Virus record (IMG/VR): IMGVR_UViG_3300042568_000290
Location: 1-24,588 of that record
DNA: 24,588 nt
Reading direction: 5' to 3' (one strand)
Source: a virus
Made by a program: the position numbers and the translations under genes. Each line of letters opens with the position of its first letter. Position 1 is the first letter of the stretch. Shown here one piece after another: positions 1 through 5,115 of this stretch. Under the pieces are notes generated by a model. It ran no database searches and was not told the origin of the DNA. It saw only the letters and a list, made by a program, of their open reading frames with translations.

Positions 1-805
1 TTCGCAAAGCGTAGGATATTCGATTTTTTCGCCTCCGTTCGCATCGCTTTACACATACAGCAATAGCCCGCGCGATCTGGGCAACTGCCGTAGCGATGAG
101 GACTTTTTCGCCCATTTTGACTTCGTTGTGGCAGAACTGCGCCGCGTGATGATGCCGGGGCGCGATGTTTCTTTTCATTGCATGTTGCTCCCAGCAAGCA
201 AAGAGCGCGATGGTTTCATCGGCCTCAAGGACTTTCGCGGAGAGTTGATCCGCGCCTTCCGTAAGCATGGATTCATCCATCATTCGGAAGCTGTGATCTG
301 GAAAGACCCGGTTACAGCGATGCAACGCACTAAGGCGTTAGGGTTGCTTCACAAGAGCGTGCGCGAAAACTCTGCCATGTGTCGGCAGGGCATCCCTGAC
401 TATCTGGTGACGATGCGAACTCCTGGGGATCAAATGGAACGCGTTACGCATGACGCGAAGGATTACCCGGTAGACCTGTGGCAGAAGGTTGCTTCTCCCG
501 TTTGGATGGATATCAACCCGTCAGATACGCTGCAATATGCGAGCGCCCGCGACCATGATGACGAGCGCCATATTTGCCCGTTGCAGCTTGAAGTGATCCG
601 CCGTGGCGTGATGCTGTGGAGCAATCCCGGCGATGTTGTGCTGTCTCCGTTTGCCGGTATTGGCAGCGAGGGCCACGTTGCTTTGCAGATGGGCCGCAAG
701 TTTGTCGGCGCGGAGTTGAAAGCCAGCTATTACCAGCAAGCCGTGCGCAATCTTGCCGCTGCGAAGGCGCATACCGCGAGCCTTTTCGACGAGGACGCCG
801 CGTGA
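1..805 (+). CDS. DNA methyltransferase, beta-class (N6-adenine/N4-cytosine), 5' truncated by the window edge
   Basis: The frame is open from base 2, giving 267 visible residues; the true start lies outside the window. Near the visible N-terminus is the catalytic motif IV, SPPF (about residues 10-13, nt 29-40). Near the C-terminus is the AdoMet-binding motif I, SPFAGIGSEG (about residues 215-224), followed by GRKFVGAELKASYY, a usual motif II region. Motif IV before motif I is the order of beta-class amino-methyltransferases, which methylate the exocyclic amino group of adenine or cytosine. No restriction endonuclease gene is visible beside it, so it looks like an orphan phage methylase that could protect phage DNA from host restriction (inference). 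An internal ATG at 128 is not a credible start because it would remove motif IV. The stop TGA (803-805) overlaps the GTG start of the next gene. Target sequence cannot be read from this region. Confidence 0.88.
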   Translation, partial: SQSVGYSIFSPPFASLYTYSNSPRDLGNCRSDEDFFAHFDFVVAELRRVMMPGRDVSFHCMLLPASKERDGFIGLKDFRGELIRAFRKHGFIHHSEAVIWKDPVTAMQRTKALGLLHKSVRENSAMCRQGIPDYLVTMRTPGDQMERVTHDAKDYPVDLWQKVASPVWMDINPSDTLQYASARDHDDERHICPLQLEVIRRGVMLWSNPGDVVLSPFAGIGSEGHVALQMGRKFVGAELKASYYQQAVRNLAAAKAHTASLFDEDAA

Positions 806-1620
806 ACTTCTATCCGTTTCACATAGGCGACTACTCCGCGCATACGCGCCACCTCGATTTAATGGAGGATTTGGCCTATCGCCGGATGCTGGACGCCTAC
901 TATCTCGCTGAACGACCGTTCAACGGATGTTCAACGGACGTTGCGCGGTTGATCGGAATGCGCGATCACTTGGACGCAGTGGAATACGTTTTGAATACGT
1001 ATTTCGAGCGGACGGAAACCGGGTGGCGCAACGCCAGAGCCGACGCTGAAATTGAGAAATTCAAGGTCAAGCAAGAGCAGGCGGCAAGGGCTGGCAGGGC
1101 TTCCGTGCAGCGAAGAATCAACGGACGTTCAACGGACGTTGAGCAACCGTTGAACGAGATTTCAACGGACGTTCAACCAACCAAGAACCAAGAACCAAGA
1201 ACCAAGAACCAAGAAAAAGATTATGGTGCTAACGCACCATTGTCCTCGCCGCCGAAAAACGACGGCGAGAACGCCGAAAGTGTTGCAGGAAAGACACACT
1301 TACCCCCCTGCCCGATTGACGAAATCGTCTCCGAGTATCACAATCGTCTTCCGTCACTGCCTCGCGTTCTGGTTCGCAATGCCAAACGGGACGGGCTGAT
1401 ACGCGGCAGGTGGCGCGAGGCGTTTGCCGATGGGAAGTTCACGGATCGGGCGGACGGGATGGGGCTTTTCTGCGAGTTCTTCGACCACGTTTCCGGGAGC
1501 CGTTTCCTTACTGGGCGGGCCGACTCGAAACCTGGGGTTCCGCCGTTTTGCGCCGATCTGGAATGGCTTATGCGGCCGACGAACTGGGCCAAAGTTGTCG
1601 AGGGGAAATATCATCGCTAA
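802..1620 (+). CDS. DUF1376 family protein, probable phage replication protein
   Basis: The product has 272 residues. The GTG start at 802 is chosen because it gives VNFYPFHIGDYSAHT, the usual opening of DUF1376 proteins, has GAGGA at 791-795 as ribosome binding site, and overlaps the methylase stop. An ATG at 616 is in frame but lies inside the methylase gene. DUF1376 covers about residues 1-95 (LMEDLAYRRMLDAYY is characteristic). Residues 105-150 are low-complexity: NGRSTDV-type repeats followed by TKNQEPRTKNQEK, encoded by direct repeats in the DNA. The C-terminal third is better ordered and hydrophilic with a WREAFADGKF stretch. DUF1376 genes are common in the replication region of temperate phages, often where lambda has gene O; the biochemical role is not established. 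I infer an origin-binding or replication accessory role from the iteron-like repeats inside the gene. Confidence 0.85.
   Translation: MNFYPFHIGDYSAHTRHLDLMEDLAYRRMLDAYYLAERPFNGCSTDVARLIGMRDHLDAVEYVLNTYFERTETGWRNARADAEIEKFKVKQEQAARAGRASVQRRINGRSTDVEQPLNEISTDVQPTKNQEPRTKNQEKDYGANAPLSSPPKNDGENAESVAGKTHLPPCPIDEIVSEYHNRLPSLPRVLVRNAKRDGLIRGRWREAFADGKFTDRADGMGLFCEFFDHVSGSRFLTGRADSKPGVPPFCADLEWLMRPTNWAKVVEGKYHR
918..1173 (+). repeat. Iteron-like 12-bp direct repeats (TCAACGGACGTT) inside the DUF1376 gene
   Basis: Four perfect copies of TCAACGGACGTT lie at 931-942, 1118-1129, 1129-1140 and 1162-1173. A one-mismatch copy (TCAACGGATGTT) is at 920-931, and an inverted relative, CAACCGTTGAAC, is at 1144-1155. 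The pairs at 920/931 and 1118/1129 are spaced 11 bp, about one helical turn. Three copies sit in the same reading phase, encoding STDV. Clustered direct repeats inside a replication gene, followed by an A-rich strand, resemble the lambda origin inside gene O; function here is inferred. Confidence 0.75.
1179..1213 (+). repeat. Tandem heptamer AACCAAG x5
   Basis: Five perfect consecutive copies of AACCAAG run from 1179 to 1213, with a partial AACC just before. They encode part of TKNQEPRTKNQE and are followed by an A-rich AAAAAGATTATGG. The strand is strongly asymmetric (no T in the repeat). It could be a replication slippage product, a flexible linker, or part of an unwinding element next to the iterons. 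Confidence 0.9.
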
Positions 1621-2173
1621 GACGCTGGGCCGATATCTCTCCGAGGCCCCGGAGCCTGCCGCTACCGCCGCCCGAACATGGCGCTGCATGTGCCACGGGT
1701 GCCCTGCAACTGCCGGAATTGACGCCGGGAATGGGGAAACGATTTGCCGATTCCACTACGGCGCACCAGCCTCCGAATGGCAGTCGATCACGAACCGCCT
1801 GCGCCAGCGGGAATGGATGGTGAAAGCGGCGGACTACTGCGCTCAGGGTGACGTAAATCCGGCATGGTTTGACCGTGCTGTCATCGCCGCAGAGAGAGCG
1901 GGTAGACCTGACCTTGCGCCGACCCACAAACGCACTACAAGGGCCGGGAAGGTGCGCGATGATGCGGAACATCCGATGCTGTACGCGCAGGCGTTAAACG
2001 GGGTTCTTGGGACGGAATGCGCCGCCGAACGCAAGGCCCCGCCGATGCCGGATAAGCTGAAGAAGCTGCTTGGATCGGTCAGGCTCGGGGACATGCTTGG
2101 CAGCTTTGAAACCGAAAACGAACGCGAAGCCCGCCTAGAACGCGAGGCGATCCAAGCCGAGGCGAGTGCGTGA
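1595..2173 (+). CDS. Phage zinc-motif protein of unknown function
   Basis: About 192 residues if TTG 1595 is used. A Cys/His cluster, WRCMCHGCP (Cys31, Cys33, Cys36) and CRFH (Cys51, His54), has the layout of a small zinc-binding site in an early phage protein family whose role I cannot name. The rest is charged, with a terminal acidic/basic helix (ETENEREARLEREAIQAE). The start is uncertain. The frame is open far upstream inside the DUF1376 gene, and the only good Shine-Dalgarno, GAGGGGA at 1600-1606, stands before two ATC codons (1610, 1613) rather than ATG/GTG/TTG. ATG 1688 would cut off the first Cys. TTG 1595 is the nearest accepted start upstream, overlapping the previous gene by 26 bases. 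A gene is well supported by the zinc motif and by the GTGA overlap with the next gene. Confidence 0.72.
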   Translation: MSRGNIIAKTLGRYLSEAPEPAATAARTWRCMCHGCPATAGIDAGNGETICRFHYGAPASEWQSITNRLRQREWMVKAADYCAQGDVNPAWFDRAVIAAERAGRPDLAPTHKRTTRAGKVRDDAEHPMLYAQALNGVLGTECAAERKAPPMPDKLKKLLGSVRLGDMLGSFETENEREARLEREAIQAEASA

Positions 2174-2355
2174 CATGCGAAGCCTGCGGCAAACTCTCCG
2201 GCCTGTACCTGATGGGCTGCGCCGCCTGCGTGCGCCGGTTGATTCTCAGCGCCCCAAAAGAGGCACGGGAAGCCATGAAGGCGCACGTAGCACGGACGCA
2301 CCCGGAGATGATCGACGCCGCCCGGAGGTTGCATGAGACGAGCGGCAAGGGTTGA
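2170..2355 (+). CDS. Small CxxC zinc-ribbon-like protein
   Basis: This 61-residue protein starts at GTG 2170, overlapping the previous stop (GTGA), which indicates translational coupling. Cys3-x2-Cys6 and Cys17-x2-Cys20 form a likely four-cysteine zinc knuckle at the N-terminus. The remainder is a basic helix (APKEAREAMKAHVARTHPE). Small proteins of this type are frequent in phage early operons and are usually unassigned. It may bind nucleic acid or a host protein, but nothing here shows which. Its 3' end overlaps the next gene by 23 bases. Confidence 0.7.
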   Translation: MTCEACGKLSGLYLMGCAACVRRLILSAPKEAREAMKAHVARTHPEMIDAARRLHETSGKG

Positions 2356-2620
2356 CGATAATCAGGCCGAGATTGTCGCCGCGCTGCGCAAGTGCGGCTG
2401 TACGGTTCAGTCACTCGCTGCCCTTGGCAATGGCGTGCCGGATCTGCTTGTAGGGCGTGGCGGAACGAATTACCTGCTGGAAGTCAAAGACGGGAACAAG
2501 CCCCGCAGCGCCCGAGAATTGACGCCGGATGAGCTGCGGTGGCTGCATGGGTGGCGAGGCTCTGCCGCCGTGGTGGAAACCGTAGACGAGGCATTGAGGG
2601 CTACAGGGGTAACGGCATGA
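2333..2620 (+). CDS. VRR-NUC-like PD-(D/E)XK endonuclease
   Basis: This 95-residue protein has the core of a PD-(D/E)XK nuclease: GVPDLLVGRGGTNYLLEVK places Asp37, Glu50 and Lys52 in the expected order and spacing, with Glu13 on the preceding helix as a candidate fourth metal ligand. The pattern matches the compact VRR-NUC or Holliday-junction-resolvase-like nucleases of phages. Such enzymes cut branched or flapped DNA; a role in resolving junctions before packaging is likely, given that the terminase genes lie about 550 bp downstream. ATG 2333 lies inside the previous gene and the stop overlaps the next start (ATGA), so it belongs to the same transcript. Structure specificity cannot be read from sequence. 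Confidence 0.82.
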   Translation: MRRAARVDDNQAEIVAALRKCGCTVQSLAALGNGVPDLLVGRGGTNYLLEVKDGNKPRSARELTPDELRWLHGWRGSAAVVETVDEALRATGVTA

Positions 2621-2952
2621 CGGAAACGCGGACGCACGAGGGCGCGAGCCTGATGCTTAGTCGGCCGCAAATTGAGGGATTGCCCGCCGATGCGAACCTG
2701 GTCGAGATAACGCGGGTTTACACGACGCCCGAGAGGCGCAAGCAAGGCGACGCCCGCTGGCTGCTTTGCGAAGTGTGCGTAAAGGCGGATGAGACGCAGA
2801 CGTTCCTGATGCTCAGCCCGAAACCGTTTGACGATGAGCCGATGGACGCAGACGCACTTGAGGGTTTTTACCGACGGTTCGGGTTTAAGGTGATGCAGCG
2901 GGAAGCCGATGACGGAACCGCGCACGTAATCATGGTGAGGCAACCGCGATGA
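2617..2952 (+). CDS. Short GNAT-like acetyltransferase-fold protein
   Basis: This 111-residue protein starts at ATG 2617 within ATGA. It shows an acyl-CoA loop-like stretch, VYTTPERRKQGDARWLL, matching the R-x-x-G-x-A pattern of GNAT enzymes, and a late FYRRFGF motif typical of the last strands of that fold. It is shorter than the usual 140-170 residues, so part of the N-terminal half is reduced. Whether it is an active acetyltransferase is unclear; the substrate is unknown. Phages sometimes carry such genes to modify host proteins, DNA bases or toxins. It sits in the early/accessory operon between the nuclease and the packaging genes. Confidence 0.65.
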   Translation: MTETRTHEGASLMLSRPQIEGLPADANLVEITRVYTTPERRKQGDARWLLCEVCVKADETQTFLMLSPKPFDDEPMDADALEGFYRRFGFKVMQREADDGTAHVIMVRQPR

Positions 2953-3179
2953 GTTGGAAGGACATGGGCCTTTACTGGGCTTGGATGTCATTGGATGCAA
3001 TGACGCCGCCGCCGACCGTGAAAAGGCTTGAATACGTGCAAATCCGACACAAAACCGGATTGACAATGGCGCTTTGTGTTGGGGTTTTCGATGACGACAA
3101 GTACACGCCGATGAATCGCGGCGAGCTTGAGTGGCATGTAAAGCAAGGCGCAACAATCGAAGGGGATTTGCATGAGTGA
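2949..3179 (+). CDS. Hypothetical phage protein, 76 aa
   Basis: I do not recognise this family. The start ATG 2949 overlaps the previous stop (ATGA) and its own end overlaps the small terminase gene by 8 bases, so it is cotranslated with its neighbours. It has a tryptophan-rich N-terminus (MSWKDMGLYWAWMSL) and then a predicted beta-rich part (RLEYVQIRHKTGLTMALCVGVF). There is no signal peptide or clear membrane segment. Confidence 0.65.
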   Translation: MSWKDMGLYWAWMSLDAMTPPPTVKRLEYVQIRHKTGLTMALCVGVFDDDKYTPMNRGELEWHVKQGATIEGDLHE

Positions 3180-3504
3180 AAATACTGAGGAAAGCGTTAC
3201 AAAAACGCAACAGAAACGAATTGGCGAGGGTTTGCCGGGGCCGGGTCGAATTAAAGGCGTGCCGAACAAAAGCACAGTGGCCGCGCGAGAGTCAATCGCA
3301 CGGTTCGTTGACGGCAACGTGGAGCGGCTCCAAGGCTGGCTAGACGAGATTGCCGAAGACCCGAAACACGGGCCGCTGGTGGCGTTCAAGTGCGTGCAGG
3401 AAATCCTGGAGTACCACGTCCCCAAGCTGGCGCGTACTGAGCACACAGGCAAGGATGGAGGCGCGATCATCGTGCAAGCGGCGAACGGGGATGAGTCGCT
3501 GTGA
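3172..3504 (+). CDS. terS: Terminase small subunit-like protein
   Basis: This 110-residue protein lies directly before the large terminase, as terminase small subunits do. AAGGGGA at 3162-3168 is a good ribosome binding site for ATG 3172. A basic N-terminus (GPGRIKGVPNKSTVAARESI) leads into a helical body with RLQGWLDEIAEDPKHGPL, features of a phage family usually labelled terminase small subunit or DUF5681-like. It would recognise the packaging start site and load the large subunit. It is smaller than P22 gp3 (162 aa) and not obviously related to it in sequence. Its stop overlaps the GTG start of the large subunit. Confidence 0.75.
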   Translation: MSENTEESVTKTQQKRIGEGLPGPGRIKGVPNKSTVAARESIARFVDGNVERLQGWLDEIAEDPKHGPLVAFKCVQEILEYHVPKLARTEHTGKDGGAIIVQAANGDESL

Positions 3505-4847
3505 GCTTGACCGCCCGCCAGCAGGAAGCACAGTCGATCCTCGCGGGAAACTCGACACACATTCTGCTGGAGGGCGGCAGTCGATCCGGCAAAACTTTTC
3601 TGCTGACTCGCGCCGTCTGTATGCGGGCGATCAAAGCGGCAAAAAGCAGGCACGCGATATTCCGATTCCGCTTCAACCACATCAAAGCCTCGATCATCTC
3701 GGACACGTTCCCCAAAGTCATGGAAACGTGCTTTCCGCAGGTCAAGGCCGAGATAAACCGCACGGACTGGTTTGCGTCATTCCCGAACGGCTCTCAAATC
3801 TGGTTCGGTGGACTGGATGACAAAGACCGCACGGAAAAGGTTCTCGGGCAAGAATTCTCGACGCTGTACTTGAACGAGGTATCGCAAATCCCGTGGGCAA
3901 GCCGCGATATGGCCTTGACCCGACTGGCGCAGAAGGTTGAGCAAGAGGTTGCCGGAGCCAGAAAGCCGCTGCCGCTGCGTTTTTACTACGACCTGAACCC
4001 GACGAACAAAAACCACTGGGCTTATCGGCTGTTTCACGAGAAACGCGATCCGGAAACAAAGATTGCGCTTAATCATCCCGACGATTACGCCTGGTTCCGG
4101 CTAAACCCCGAGGACAACGCCGCAAACCTGTCTGCCGCGTACATCGACACCCTGCGTGGAATGAGCCAGCGCCAGCAAAAGCGATTCCTACGAGGAGAAT
4201 GGGCGGACGCAAATCCGTCTGCGCTATTCCACGACGAGGATATTGAGAAGTGGCGCGTTCTCGACGGCCGCGTGCCTGATTTCGTGCGCGTGGTGGTTGC
4301 TGTCGATCCGTCAGGGGCCGGAGACCGCGACAATGCCGATAACGACGCTATCGGGATCGTGGTCGCCGCTCTCGGGGTGGACGGCAACGCGTACATTCTG
4401 GAAGACTGCACAATCAAAGCTGGGCCTGCGTCATGGGGACGGGTCGCAACATCGGCATTCGACCGCCACCGGGCCGACTGCGTAGTCGGTGAGGGAAATT
4501 TCGGCGGCGACATGGTGAGGCACACAATCCAGACCGCCCGCCCCCGGACGCCGTTTAAGAAGGTGACGGCCAGCCGTGGCAAGTCTATCCGTGCCGAGCC
4601 TGTAAGCGCCTTGTACGAGCAGGGCAAAGTCAGGCATGTGGGCCTGTTCCCGGAGTTGGAGGAGGAGCTTTGCGGGTTCTCGACGTTTGGCTACACCGGC
4701 ACCGGATCACCTAATCGGGCCGACGCCGCAGTTTGGGCACTGACTGAGCTATTCCCAGGCATGACCAAGCCGCAAGATGATGAGAAAACCGAGGACGAAA
4801 CCGACTACAGCGCAATGTATGGGGGTTCGGGATGGATGGCAGCTTGA
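3501..4847 (+). CDS. terL: Terminase large subunit (packaging ATPase/nuclease)
   Basis: The 448-residue protein has a Walker A motif, GGSRSGKT (25-32), and a Walker B-type strand, TLYLNE (121-126, Glu126 catalytic). The C-terminal RNase H-like nuclease domain shows VAVDPSG (Asp269), VVGEGNF (Glu331) and NRADAAVWAL (Asp408), the expected three acidic metal ligands. It powers DNA translocation into the procapsid through the portal and cuts the concatemer. The start is GTG 3501, overlapping the small-subunit stop (GTGA). Length is normal for this family. The 3' end overlaps the HTH gene by 16 bases. Confidence 0.96.
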   Translation: MSLTARQQEAQSILAGNSTHILLEGGSRSGKTFLLTRAVCMRAIKAAKSRHAIFRFRFNHIKASIISDTFPKVMETCFPQVKAEINRTDWFASFPNGSQIWFGGLDDKDRTEKVLGQEFSTLYLNEVSQIPWASRDMALTRLAQKVEQEVAGARKPLPLRFYYDLNPTNKNHWAYRLFHEKRDPETKIALNHPDDYAWFRLNPEDNAANLSAAYIDTLRGMSQRQQKRFLRGEWADANPSALFHDEDIEKWRVLDGRVPDFVRVVVAVDPSGAGDRDNADNDAIGIVVAALGVDGNAYILEDCTIKAGPASWGRVATSAFDRHRADCVVGEGNFGGDMVRHTIQTARPRTPFKKVTASRGKSIRAEPVSALYEQGKVRHVGLFPELEEELCGFSTFGYTGTGSPNRADAAVWALTELFPGMTKPQDDEKTEDETDYSAMYGGSGWMAA

Positions 4848-5068
4848 CCATGTGGGCTGAAATCGGGCTAGACCTGCGCAGGCACGGCTGGGGGCCGTCA
4901 AAGGTGGCCGCTCACTTGAACGTGCCTCGATCTACGGTGCGGCACTGGTTCAACGCTGGCGGTACGCCGCTGTATCCGGCCGGGGCGCAGCTAATCAGCC
5001 TGCACGCGCGGATTGTTTGCCACCAAAAAGACCCGAAGCCCGTATGGCAAGCCGCGAATTGTCTCTAG
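4832..5068 (+). CDS. Small helix-turn-helix DNA-binding protein
   Basis: This 78-residue protein contains a helix-turn-helix at about residues 20-42: GPSKVAAHLNVPRSTVRHWF, with the usual Ala-x-x-Leu, Val and Trp positions of a homeodomain-like/Xre-type HTH. ATG 4832 has GGGGG at 4821-4825 six bases upstream; ATG 4850 is an alternative start that leaves the HTH intact. It overlaps the end of the large terminase gene and is the last gene before the portal. Its TAG stop (5066-5068) contains the first bases of the 15-bp repeat found again before the scaffold and ejection genes. It may be a regulator or a packaging accessory protein; neither is proven. Confidence 0.75.
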   Translation: MDGSLTMWAEIGLDLRRHGWGPSKVAAHLNVPRSTVRHWFNAGGTPLYPAGAQLISLHARIVCHQKDPKPVWQAANCL

Positions 5069-5081
5069 GCGATAAACCGCC
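5067..5081 (+). repeat. 15-bp element AGGCGATAAACCGCC, copy 1 (before portal)
   Basis: This copy shares 18 bases, TAGGCGATAAACCGCCAC (5066-5083), with copy 2, including the stop codon of the preceding gene. GGCG and CGCC can pair across ATAAAC as a 4-bp hairpin. It ends 34 bases before the portal ATG. Function is unknown; candidates are a regulatory operator, an RNA processing or translation signal, or a boundary sequence for module exchange. Confidence 0.7.
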
Positions 5082-5115
5082 ACGCATGTCCCACGAATCG
5101 CGCTATTAAGCGGGG

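Noticed and set aside
616-801. Upstream extension of the DUF1376 frame from ATG 616
   Set aside because: It would add 62 Cys/Arg-rich residues inside the methylase gene. The family start matches GTG 802.
1179-1213. Tandem heptamers as a CRISPR array
   Set aside because: No spacers, unit only 7 bp, and the tract is coding.
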